64,000 nucleotides of DNA from Acinetobacter brisouioides (GCF_004331075.1 NZ_SJNX01000006.1:124001-188000), one strand, 5' to 3'. Positions 28,227 through 36,014 are shown, numbered from the stretch's first letter. The notes: generated by a model from the sequence alone, not told the origin. Translations and numbers: made by a program.

Positions 28227-28400
28227 CTATATGGGCATCAAAGAGTCGTATTCAGGAGCTGGATATGCTACAACATCTGCATCAAAAGCCTTTGCTTGAG
28301 CAATAAGATTTCATTCCTGTATTTTTTTCATCAAACTAGGTTTTACTAATCGCACATCGGTAGGGGAAAAAATTTCATAGTGTTCCAATTCATTTTGCAT
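28227..28400 (-). pseudogene. Small gene interrupted by an in-frame stop
   Basis: On the minus strand a frame from ATG 28400 reads MQNELEHYEIFSPTDVRLV... and meets TGA at 28311-28313. The same frame continues without shift for 27 more codons (AKAFDADVVAYPAPEYDSLM) to TAG 28227-28229. GAGG lies 9 bp before the start. The composition looks coding on both sides of the stop, so one substitution probably ended a 57-codon gene. Function unknown. Confidence 0.5.
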
Positions 28401-28565
28401 AATTATACCTCAACTTTTGATAAATGTATTTTTAACTCTAATTTTGGTAATTCTATAATAAAATTTATTAGCAAAGCACAATCCATAAGTGAAATAGAAA
28501 ATATTTGAAAAAGCTTAGATATGATTTAAGCTTACTTTCACTACCTAACACTTGAGTAATAATTG

Positions 28566-28948
28566 ATGAAAATAATATCTGCATGGAAATTTATTTTGAT
28601 AGGGTCACTTTTTTATTGTCAGGAAAAACTTCTGCTTTGACCTGTATGCAACTTGCTAAGATTGCTGACGACAATGCTGACACACCTAGAACTAAATATA
28701 GTTTTGTCGTTAAAGGTGGAAAAGGGTTTAGAACTTATTTCCATTCAGCACCTTCACACGAATGTAAAATTGATGGGTTATTTATTATTCCCCAAAATTC
28801 TGTTATTGCATATCAGTACTTTAAAAACCAGAATAAGCAGTGGATGTATGTTATGTATATTGATGAGAATGGTAAGGATACAGAAGGTTGGGTTTTAAAA
28901 AGTGATTTTAAAATGACTGGTTATATTAATAGCCCTCTAGAGCCATAA
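28566..28948 (+). pseudogene. Frameshifted secreted protein, possibly SH3-like
   Basis: ATG 28566 opens a signal peptide (MKIISAWKFILIGSLFYCQ) that soon stops. A second frame offset by one base carries the mature protein (LTCMQLAKIADDN ... WVLKSDFKMTGYI) to TAA 28946-28948. Adding one A to the AAAAA run near 28625 joins the two into a normal exported protein of about 128 residues. The WMYVMYIDENG...GWVLKSDF segment looks like a bacterial SH3-type ligand-binding domain. The conceptual start at 28583 has no ribosome-binding site. A sequencing error in the homopolymer is an alternative. Confidence 0.65.
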
Positions 28949-29003
28949 AAAGTAGTTCTGAAACAATAGACGAAATTTGTCTAGGAGAGTGGTGGCAGTC
29001 CAT

Positions 29004-29043
29004 TGCCTAACTAAAAGGTGTATATAAAATTAGTGGCTATTCA
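29004..29043. repeat. Decayed dif-like core with a repeated flank
   Basis: AAGGTGTAT, the core of site 1, recurs here followed by a degenerate XerD arm and the 18-mer AAAATTAGTGGCTATTCA (29026-29043), which repeats 27615-27632 with one change. It looks like the eroded edge of a second module. Confidence 0.45.
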
Positions 29044-29069
29044 TTAATTTTAGGATTTTATAGTAAATT

Positions 29070-29867
29070 TTATTGATTTATAGCACATCTAGGAGGTAAA
29101 TTCCCAACCTCCAAACCTCTTTTTGGCATATTGTATACATCCCATAAAAATTGATCACTTATAGTTCCATCATCTAAATTAGCTTGAAACATATCCTCAG
29201 CTAATCGATTGATATATTTATAATTAATTTTTAATAAAAACTGTTCAGTTGTTAGTTTTCTAAACTCTGAAAATCGTCTAATTTTTATGCGCGCTCTTTG
29301 CATTAGTTCTGGAAAGTCTTTACTATCACAAACTTGCTCAACTTTTGTTATTTTTATTTTTTCCACTCTATCTTGTCCCTTTGAATAATCAACTTCTTGA
29401 TCATAATTATTGTTTGAATTACCTATGTAACCATTTTTAATCAACACTTTAACACATTTTTTATAAGCATTTGAAATATATTCTTCATGCTTTATTTCCT
29501 GCTTGCTAAATATAATTCTTTTTATATCTCCAGCATCCTTAAGAAGATCTGAATACGAATATGGTAAAGGTAAATTCTTTTTCATGACTATATTAATAAT
29601 ATCTAAGGCATTATCAGATACGTTTTCATCAGCTTTCTTTAATGACTGATTCCCAACATAAGCTCCTTTATAATTACTTATTGTATTTCCTATAAAAAAC
29701 TTAAAAGAAACACATTGCGGATAAGTATTATCATAATAAACGGTTTTTGTTTGACCATTTTCATAGACTATCATTTTTGCTAATTCTTTTGAAAAAGCAA
29801 ATTGTGAAACTAAACATAATGGTAAAATTATCCACTTCATAAATGGACTAGAAAATTTATATATCAT
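29070..29867 (-). CDS. Secreted protein of unknown function
   Basis: A 265-residue protein with an N-terminal signal; the most natural start is the internal methionine of MKWIILPLCLVSQFAFS at about residue 10, so the coding start may be 29840. The mature part is charged and mostly helical with several cysteines. I recognise no family. It lies inside the island between the decayed core at 29004 and dif-like site 2. It could be an exported effector or immunity-type protein, but nothing in the sequence proves this. Confidence 0.65.
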   Translation of the reverse strand: MIYKFSSPFMKWIILPLCLVSQFAFSKELAKMIVYENGQTKTVYYDNTYPQCVSFKFFIGNTISNYKGAYVGNQSLKKADENVSDNALDIINIVMKKNLPLPYSYSDLLKDAGDIKRIIFSKQEIKHEEYISNAYKKCVKVLIKNGYIGNSNNNYDQEVDYSKGQDRVEKIKITKVEQVCDSKDFPELMQRARIKIRRFSEFRKLTTEQFLLKINYKYINRLAEDMFQANLDDGTISDQFLWDVYNMPKRGLEVGNLPPRCAINQ

Positions 29868-30113
29868 TATCTTAAATTTAAATATATTTCAACAAATAAT
29901 ATATATCTTAAAAAATTATGGTTGTAAAATCTAAAAATATTGCTATGTAATTAGCTAAATAAGCCTTTGTTTAATAAGCCTATAAGTTTATGATTTTATT
30001 TAATTTTTTAAATATTTATTTTGTAGAATATTTTCGAAAAAAGTATTTCTAATAAAATATTTACATTAAATTAAACCTGAAAATTTAGAGTTTGAACTGA
30101 CTGAATAAAAGCT

Positions 30114-30140
30114 GTTTAACATAAATATCTTATTCGAAAT
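30114..30140 (-). repeat. dif-like XerC/XerD site 2 (D|C, 5-bp spacer)
   Basis: The XerD arm GTTTAACATAA (30114-30124) and XerC arm TTATTCGAAAT (30130-30140) are each one base off consensus. The spacer is 5 bp rather than 6, so this site may be inactive. Confidence 0.75.
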
Positions 30141-30174
30141 TTAGAAACTGTATTTTTCCACCAATTTTGTATTC

Positions 30175-30202
30175 ATTTAACATAATGGTCGTTATGCGAA
30201 AT
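30175..30202 (-). repeat. dif-like XerC/XerD site 3 (D|C)
   Basis: Perfect XerD arm ATTTAACATAA, spacer TGGTCG, XerC arm TTATGCGAAAT. It lies 34 bp after site 2 in the same orientation. A chromosomal dif with this sequence is an alternative reading. Confidence 0.88.
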
Positions 30203-30263
30203 GCAACACATCAAATACAATTAAATCAATAACTTAACTAATTTAAAAAAACCCAAAAACCGT

Positions 30264-30297
30264 AAAAAAGCCGACTTTGCAACAAGTTGGCTTTTTT
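30264..30297. terminator. Hairpin between dif-like site 3 and the toxin gene
   Basis: A 14-bp stem with one G-T pair (30264-30277 with 30284-30297) and A/T tails. The DNA from 29868 to 30483 otherwise holds only the dif-like sites and the toxin promoter region. Confidence 0.7.
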
Positions 30298-30440
30298 ATG
30301 TTCTATTCTGGAATCTTTCGCCAATAAAATCGATTAACATTTATACAAAATTGGCAATCCCATATATTTTATAAGACTTTTATGACCGAAAGAATCCACA
30401 ATTTCTGCGGATAACCCTTGGGATAAAAATCTTGCATTTC

Positions 30441-30456
30441 GTATTCGATCGAATAC
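30441..30456. promoter_or_regulatory. Operator palindrome of the toxin-antitoxin operon
   Basis: GTATTCGATCGAATAC is a perfect 16-bp palindrome 28 bp before the toxin start, a likely binding site for the antitoxin. It overlaps a weak XerC-like sequence (ATTTCGTATTC, 30436-30446). Confidence 0.75.
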
Positions 30457-30483
30457 AATAAAGTAAGATAAGAAGGAACTCCC

Positions 30484-30780
30484 ATGATTGAAATTAAACG
30501 TCTGCCCGAATTTGATGAATGGCTAGATGGTCTTAAAGACAATATGACCCGAATCCGTTTGAATCGCAGATTAGATAAGGTTCAACGTGGTAATTGGGGT
30601 GACATTAAGCCACTCCAAGAAGGTGTTTGGGAGATGAGAGAGTTCTTTGGTGCTGGTTGGCGGATGTATTACATCCAACATGGTGACGTTGTGATCGTGA
30701 TGCTTGGTGGTGGCGAAAAATCTACACAGCAAGATGACATCAAGAAAGCCGTCAAACTATCGAAAACATTGGAGGATTAA
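30484..30780 (+). CDS. RelE/ParE-superfamily toxin (HigB-like)
   Basis: A 98-residue toxin of the type sometimes called addiction-module killer protein. Features are IKRLPEFDEWLDGLKD near the start, then WEMREFFGAGWRMYYIQHGDVVIVMLGGGEKS, the conserved core and basic/aromatic C-terminal strand of this group. Such toxins cleave mRNA on the ribosome or act on gyrase. The gene order toxin first, antitoxin second is that of higBA. GGAA lies 7 bp before the start. It sits in the dif-like module between 30175 and 31538; TA pairs are the commonest cargo of plasmid dif modules. Confidence 0.88.
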   Translation: MIEIKRLPEFDEWLDGLKDNMTRIRLNRRLDKVQRGNWGDIKPLQEGVWEMREFFGAGWRMYYIQHGDVVIVMLGGGEKSTQQDDIKKAVKLSKTLED

Positions 30781-30782
30781 AA

Positions 30783-31073
30783 ATGGTTAAAGTTGCTGAT
30801 TTACCAAGTTTTGATATGGCTGAGTCACTTAAAACTGAAGAAGACATTGTGATGTATCTCAACATGGTTCTTGAAGAGAATGATCCAGCGGAATTAGCTC
30901 ATGCGCTTGGTGTAATTGCCAAAGCAAGAGGTATGACCCAAATTGCAAAAGAGGCAGGTATTGGGCGTGAAGCTCTCTACAAAGCTCTCCGTCATGATTC
31001 TGCTCCTCGTTTTGATACGATCAATCGTGTTGTACATGCACTTGGTTTAAAACTGACAGTACAAAATGCCTAA
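30783..31073 (+). CDS. HTH antitoxin (HigA-like)
   Basis: A 96-residue antitoxin with an N-terminal toxin-binding stretch and a C-terminal Cro/C1-type helix-turn-helix (ARGMTQIAKEAGIGREALYKAL, about residues 48-69). It starts 2 bp after the toxin stop, with GGAGG inside the toxin's 3' end, so the two are translationally linked. It should repress its own operon through the palindrome at 30441. Confidence 0.88.
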   Translation: MVKVADLPSFDMAESLKTEEDIVMYLNMVLEENDPAELAHALGVIAKARGMTQIAKEAGIGREALYKALRHDSAPRFDTINRVVHALGLKLTVQNA

Positions 31074-31108
31074 CTAAGCTTTAAAAAATATGGACATACC
31101 GATGTCTA

Positions 31109-31474
31109 TTACATGTTTTCGTTTAAATCTTTTTTCATAGATTCTTTTAATTGTAAAAAGAATCTATTTCTTTCAGTGGTATTTGGTTGACTATCTCTGA
31201 AGCCTTGCACAGCTTCAGATATTTCAGGTGTTCCATATAAATCAACTTTAAACTGCCACATTGCGAAAGATTTTGAATTTGCATCACTTGGCTCTACAGC
31301 TGCTTTATGTAAAGCATCCAGAAGACCTAAATACGCCTCTCTTTTTTCCTTATATTTAAGAGTCTGCTTTGCATTTTTCCTCGTTATTAATTGGTCTAAT
31401 ATTTTAGTAATTATTGCTGTTATGGCTGTTCCTATACCAAGCCCACCTAATAAGGGAATAATCCAACTTTCCAT
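31109..31474 (-). CDS. Small membrane-anchored protein, function unknown
   Basis: A 121-residue protein with one N-terminal membrane helix (IIPLLGGLGIGTAITAIITKIL) followed by a basic coiled region (RKNAKQTLKYKEKREAYLGLLDALHKA). It converges on the antitoxin gene and ends 35 bp from it. It is the last gene before dif-like site 4 and so part of the same module. I do not recognise a family. A similar layout occurs in small phage or plasmid accessory proteins. Confidence 0.6.
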   Translation of the reverse strand: MESWIIPLLGGLGIGTAITAIITKILDQLITRKNAKQTLKYKEKREAYLGLLDALHKAAVEPSDANSKSFAMWQFKVDLYGTPEISEAVQGFRDSQPNTTERNRFFLQLKESMKKDLNENM

Positions 31475-31537
31475 AAATTTTCCTACAAAAATGAAAAAGA
31501 AATTACTCTAATATTTTAGACATGTCATACATATCTT

Positions 31538-31565
31538 ATTTAACATAAAATCTCTTATACGAAAT
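31538..31565 (-). repeat. dif-like XerC/XerD site 4 (D|C)
   Basis: Perfect XerD arm ATTTAACATAA (31538-31548), spacer AATCTC, perfect XerC arm TTATACGAAAT (31555-31565). The insertion sequence begins 5 bp past its XerC arm. Confidence 0.93.
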
Positions 31566-31570
31566 AAAAA

Positions 31571-33052
31571 TGTAAGCCCCAAATAGAAATGTCCGGTTTC
31601 TCCAAAGTAAAAATGTCCGCTTTTAGAATATGCACTTTTGCGATTATCGAAGCGGACGGTTTGATATGTTGGTGTCTATGTCGGATAAAGAACTTAAACG
31701 ATTGTCAGTCTTGCAAGAAATCTGTGATCAACGCATAACTCAGTCTCAAGCTGCTCAACTACTTCATATTTCAGAACGTCAGATCAGACGCTTACTGAAA
31801 AAATACAAGGCTCAAGGGCCAGCTGCTTTAGCACATGCGGCACGTGGTCAAACCAGTAATTCCAGACTTCCTAAAGAACTTAGACTCAAATGCCTCAATA
31901 TTATCGCTGAGCAATTCCATGGTTTCGGGCCAACTTTAGCGCATGAAAAGCTGACCAGCGTTCATGGATTCGATATCTCAGTGGAAACCCTGCGTTCATG
32001 GATGATTTCAGCCGATTTATGGATTCCTCGTGCCAAGCGACTTAAACGCCCGTATCAGCCTCGTTATAACCGGGACTGTTATGGTGAACTGATCCAAATT
32101 GATGGCTCACATCATGACTGGTTTGAAGGAAGAGCCCCTAAATGCTGTTTACTGGTTTATATCGATGATGCGACAGGAAAATTGCAGCATTTACGCTTCT
32201 GTGAGTCGGAATCAGCCTTTGACTATATGATTTCAACACGTTTATATGTCGAACAGCACGGTAAGCCCTTAGCGTTCTACAGCGATAAACATTCTGTCTT
32301 TAGGGTGAATCAAAGCAGCAAGAAAGACACCAAGATTACCCAGTTTGGACGCGTACTCAGTACCCTCAATATCGATATCATCTTCGCAAATTCACCACAG
32401 GCCAAAGGCCGTGTGGAACGAGCGAATAGAACACTTCAGGATCGTCTGATTAAAGAAATGCGGCTGGAAGGCATTTGTTCGATTGAGCAAGCCAATTCAT
32501 GGCTGCCCTGCTTTATTGAGCAATTTAACCATAAATTTGCAAAGATGGCCTTTAATCCCAAAGACTTACATCGGACTGTCACTGAAACTGCTGATGAATT
32601 AGATGATATTTTTACTTGGCGTGAACCACGTAGAGTCAGTAATAGCCTGACGATTACTTATGATAAGTGTATGTACATTATTGAAAATACTAAAGAAAAC
32701 CATAGGCTTCTTGGCAAGTATATTGAGTTTCTAGAATACCCAGATGGTACCTTCGCAATTGAATACCAAGGTAGAAAAATCAGTTACAGCATCTTTGATA
32801 GATTAAGCCAGCTCAACCAACGAGAGATTGTTGAGAATAAACGATTAGGTGCTGTTCTCAATCATATTCAGCAACAGCATGAACTATTGGAACAACAAAA
32901 CAAGCGGAATCGTTCTCAAAAGATGCCAAGCAGACGTGCACAGAAAACTGCAGTTCAACAACGAAATCTGAATCCTGTGCTTGACTTGGAAATATCTGTA
33001 TAGGACATTTCTATTTGGTTTTAAGGTAGGACATTTCTACTTAGGAATAACA
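31571..33052 (+). mobile_element. IS1202-group (ISNCY) insertion sequence
   Basis: A 1482-bp element with one transposase gene. The ends TGTAAGCCCC... (31571-31594) and the reverse of 33029-33052 (TGTTATTCCT...) agree at 18 of 24 positions. Inside each end a second copy of the AAATGTCC-type motif is found (near 31605-31619 and 33003-33016), probably extra transposase-binding sites. It lies 5 bp from the XerC arm of site 4; a subclass of the IS1202 family is known to target XerCD sites this way. No target duplication is seen because the right flank is another IS fragment. Confidence 0.85.
31630..33003 (+). CDS. ISNCY/IS1202-family DDE transposase
   Basis: A 457-residue transposase with an N-terminal helix-turn-helix (TQSQAAQLLHISERQIRRLLKKY, residues 37-59) and an RNase-H-fold DDE core: D158 in LIQIDGSHHD, D219 in AFYSDKHSVF, E263 in GRVERANRTLQ. 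The C-terminal tail is basic and glutamine-rich. The start could also be ATG 31666 or 31678, since the first 12-16 residues add nothing to the HTH. It appears intact and so possibly active. Confidence 0.88.
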   Translation: MHFCDYRSGRFDMLVSMSDKELKRLSVLQEICDQRITQSQAAQLLHISERQIRRLLKKYKAQGPAALAHAARGQTSNSRLPKELRLKCLNIIAEQFHGFGPTLAHEKLTSVHGFDISVETLRSWMISADLWIPRAKRLKRPYQPRYNRDCYGELIQIDGSHHDWFEGRAPKCCLLVYIDDATGKLQHLRFCESESAFDYMISTRLYVEQHGKPLAFYSDKHSVFRVNQSSKKDTKITQFGRVLSTLNIDIIFANSPQAKGRVERANRTLQDRLIKEMRLEGICSIEQANSWLPCFIEQFNHKFAKMAFNPKDLHRTVTETADELDDIFTWREPRRVSNSLTITYDKCMYIIENTKENHRLLGKYIEFLEYPDGTFAIEYQGRKISYSIFDRLSQLNQREIVENKRLGAVLNHIQQQHELLEQQNKRNRSQKMPSRRAQKTAVQQRNLNPVLDLEISV

Positions 33053-33058
33053 ACAGTG

Positions 33059-33216
33059 TGTAACTCCAAAGTAAAAATGTCCGCTTTTAGAATATTCGCT
33101 TTTGCGATGATCGAAGCGGACGGTTTGATATGTTGCTGTCTATGTCGGATAAAGAACTTAAACGATGTCAGTCTTGCAAGAAATCTGTGATCAATCCTTA
33201 ACTCAGTCTCAAGCTG
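33059..33216 (+). mobile_element. Truncated second IS1202-group element (5' end only)
   Basis: From TGTAACTCC the sequence repeats the left part of the full IS (31601-31755) with several changes, including loss of one T in the CGATTGTCAG segment that breaks the frame. It ends near CAAGCTGC and is followed by unrelated DNA. Its outermost bases match the right end of the full IS better than the full IS's own left end does. Confidence 0.8.
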
Positions 33217-33424
33217 CCTGCAACGACTTTGATGTGAATCGTCGCGTTTCACATCTATTCCGCAACCATTATTCTACGCTTTTGATTAGTCCTAGTTAAT
33301 AAATAGCGGGCGGGCTTTGAATGATGAAATTCCCTTGTAGAAGTCATATCAGTTGATCGAGATGCACTGGGCAGCTGAATCAACTGATGAAGTTGGGAAA
33401 ATTCATCTATTCTTTGACTCATAC

Positions 33425-33925
33425 CTATGACCTAGGCAAAGAAGTTTCACCTTCTAATATAAAAGTTCTGGCTGTTGGAGAACTGGCTGGTTTAATGTGC
33501 AGTGTGCCAGCCCCCTTCAAACCTTTAAATATGCCAATACCACTAACAACTTCCCAAAAGCCATTGTCATTAAGCTGTGGTTTACCATCTTTATCTGGTA
33601 AAAAAATAGCCCGCACTGTCCACTTGATGTAGGCAATATTCGCTTCTCCCTGACTTAAGATCAGGTAACCGCTAGGATCTCCGCTCACACCAGGAATGAT
33701 ATCGTGTCTGCCAAATTCAGTGACCGAAGCACCAGCAAAAAGACCTTTACCAACAGCTTGCCCTTCTCGCTTAACCATGAGCACAAAATGTCCTGTCCCA
33801 TCTTTAAAGTCCATTTTGATTTGCTCTTTAGGCGTCATGACTGCTGAAATATCAAGGGCATCAGCAAATACTAAGCTTGGCTGAATAAGAGCAAGGGCAA
33901 CAAACAGTTTAATAAAATTCTTCAT
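33425..33925 (-). CDS. Periplasmic protein of unknown function
   Basis: A 166-residue exported protein with a signal peptide MKNFIKLFVALALIQPSLVFA. The mature part is glycine-rich and strand-forming (DGTGHFVLMVKREG, GIGIFKGLKGAGTLHI), which recalls the small barrels of allene-oxide-cyclase-like or lipocalin-like secreted proteins, without a certain match. GGAAG lies about 8 bp before the ATG. It stands alone between the IS remnants and the IS3 debris. Confidence 0.7.
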   Translation of the reverse strand: MKNFIKLFVALALIQPSLVFADALDISAVMTPKEQIKMDFKDGTGHFVLMVKREGQAVGKGLFAGASVTEFGRHDIIPGVSGDPSGYLILSQGEANIAYIKWTVRAIFLPDKDGKPQLNDNGFWEVVSGIGIFKGLKGAGTLHIKPASSPTARTFILEGETSLPRS

Positions 33926-34102
33926 AATTCTTCCTTGAATTGTTTTGATATTATGCCTTTACGTTATACGTATAATCGAAAAAGTGCTGAGCACAGACCA
34001 TGTTCTAATGAACTCGTTTGAACTACAAGCAATCTCTGATCCTAGGAAACTGGATTGTGGACGACTGCCCCTCTAGATTCTTAAAATATTTCTATTCAAA
34101 GT

Positions 34103-34375
34103 TTTCAGGACTTAACCCGTCATTGGCAGAATGCTTTCTGATTCGATTGTAGTAAGCTTCACTATGTTCGAACAGATCGTATTAACTTCTTTTTGTGTAG
34201 CAGATAAGCTAAACGATGCTTCGAGCCTTTCATATGCGTATGTCTGCGCGCAATTGCAAATAAAGAGTCGGATGAGTCTGAAACCGCATAATCAATAGCT
34301 TGTTGTTTAATTTCAGGACTTGAGCAGACTGCTTCGCAAGATAGCCATAACTATATCTGCAAAGTTAATCTTAGG
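34103..34375 (-). pseudogene. Transposase and gene debris (IS3-family C-terminus)
   Basis: On the minus strand the frame from about 34181 to 34103 reads FEHSEAYYNRIRKHSANDG then LSPENFE and a stop, the typical C-terminus of an IS3-family OrfB transposase. Just upstream, in a different frame, lies about 59 codons (QQAIDYAVSDSSDSLFAIAR ... RLAYLLHKKK) of an unrecognised gene. The two were joined by past rearrangement. The rest of 33926-34525 contains the promoter region of the catalase-like gene. Confidence 0.6.
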
Positions 34376-34525
34376 TTAACTTTAGATCGGTGCTATAAGA
34401 TCCGATGAATCAAAAAAATACAGTTATTATCATTATTTTGTGTATTAAATAAACTCAAGGAATTTCATCTTATCCGCGTAAAAAAAGTTCATTATGCTGC
34501 TGATGCCAAAACATGGAGAAACCTA

Positions 34526-35674
34526 ATGATTCATTTCATGCGGTCAATACCCTTGAGTCTGCTGTTTACTGTAGCACCTGTGGCCATCCTAATCAGTGCT
34601 TGTACGGCCGTGCATAATAATCCCTCTCTCACAAAGCCTAACTCTCCTAACAAGATGGCTTATCCCAGTATTGATCCAGATTTGAATGAACACCTTTATC
34701 CAAATGAAGCCGTGATAGCCGAAGAAATCTCAGATGTGATTGAAAAATCTATTCGCAAACAATATTCCGGAGGTACTGCTCTACGCGATGCACATCCCAA
34801 AGCACATGGCTGTGTACGGGCAGAGTTTCAGGTGAGTGAAACACTTCCTAAAAATTTAGCGCGAGGAGTTTTTATTCCTGGTAAAACCTATCCGGCATGG
34901 ATTCGCTTCTCTAATGGTTCTCGTGATGCGACTCAAGCAGACATTCAAGCCGATGCTCGAGGCATGGCAATAAAACTTTTAAATGTACCTGGAAAAAAAC
35001 TTTTAGAAGATGAAGACTCTACACAAGACTTTATTATGATTAATTATCCAATCTTTTTTGCCAATGATCCAAACCGCTATATGGCACTAATGCAGGATAT
35101 AAACAGCGAAAACTTTTTTAGAAAACTTCATATTCCTTTTGCTCTAGGATCTAAAGGAACTTTAATTGCTTTAAACCTTAGAACCAAAATTTCAAATCCT
35201 CTACAAACACGCTATTGGTCAATGGTGCCCTATCAGTTGGGATTAGGTTCTAATCGTCAGGCAGTCAAATATTCAGCCCGAGCTTGCTCACCGATTAAAG
35301 ATCCTATTCCAAACCATCCCAGCCATGATTATCTGCGCGAAGCACTTCGAAATAGCCTACAAAAGGATAGCGCTTGTATGGAATTTCTAGTGCAGCCCCG
35401 AACATCAAATACAATGTTAGTTGAAGATTCCATGACTGAGTGGGAAGAAACCCAAGCCCCTTTTTATCAGGTGGCGACTATTCGCATTCCCAAACAGGTT
35501 TTTGATACACCTGATCAGAATAAGTTTTGTGAAAACCTTTCTTTCATACCGTGGCATGCTTTACCTGAGCATAAACCACTTGGTGTCGTAAACCGAATGC
35601 GCAAGGTCATTTATGAGCGAATTAGCCAAGTCAGACATGAAATGAATTCTACTCAAAGACAAGCCCCTCAATAG
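34526..35674 (+). CDS. Catalase-family (SrpA-like) lipoprotein
   Basis: A 382-residue catalase-related heme protein. The N-terminus has a lipoprotein signal with lipobox LISAC (Cys 26), so it is probably anchored in the periplasm. The catalase-like core is small: HGCVRAEFQV, GKTYPAWIRFSNGS, ADARGMAIKLL and QDFIMINYPIFFANDP. These short catalases have a conserved distal region but often weak catalase and possible peroxidase activity. It precedes a carbohydrate porin on the same strand, an arrangement seen in Acinetobacter. RBS: GGAGAAACC before the ATG. Confidence 0.8.
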   Translation: MIHFMRSIPLSLLFTVAPVAILISACTAVHNNPSLTKPNSPNKMAYPSIDPDLNEHLYPNEAVIAEEISDVIEKSIRKQYSGGTALRDAHPKAHGCVRAEFQVSETLPKNLARGVFIPGKTYPAWIRFSNGSRDATQADIQADARGMAIKLLNVPGKKLLEDEDSTQDFIMINYPIFFANDPNRYMALMQDINSENFFRKLHIPFALGSKGTLIALNLRTKISNPLQTRYWSMVPYQLGLGSNRQAVKYSARACSPIKDPIPNHPSHDYLREALRNSLQKDSACMEFLVQPRTSNTMLVEDSMTEWEETQAPFYQVATIRIPKQVFDTPDQNKFCENLSFIPWHALPEHKPLGVVNRMRKVIYERISQVRHEMNSTQRQAPQ

Positions 35675-36014
35675 CATATTTACACTCTTGCCTGTACGAA
35701 ATAATAAAAAGTATAGATGGCATGCTTTTTATCAGAAAATAGCTTTATCAATTTGTTTATCCTCAATGCCCTAACCATTGTCACTACATTTATTGCTATC
35801 AACCTTGGTCTAGATTATGTTGATTTTCAAAATGATACAGCCGATGATTAGTTAATCAGTATGTAGCAGCCAACTTAATTGAATATCACGGACGATTTGG
35901 TGCACCAACCAATATACGTTATGTGGTTTACGGCTATTTACGCCAGTCGAAACCAAGTATCTGAATTGTAATAAATATTTAATAGACTGAAATGATGAAA
36001 AGTAAGGGTGCATT
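35675..36014. other. Intergenic region with decayed coding DNA
   Basis: Frames at 35720-35851 (44 codons, hydrophobic, FINLFILNALTIVTTFIAIN) and about 35851-35964 (YVAANLIEYHGRFGAPTNI) look like ends of lost genes. Neither has a complete signal or known family. A single XerC-like half (CTGTACGAAAT) at about 35692 has no XerD partner. Confidence 0.35.

Noticed and set aside
33970..33985. TTATACGTATAA-like palindrome
   Set aside because: It resembles two XerC arms overlapping head to head, without a XerD arm; probably chance in AT-rich DNA.
35692..35702. XerC-like half-site CTGTACGAAAT
   Set aside because: It has 9 of 11 bases but no XerD arm at 6-bp spacing on the proper side.
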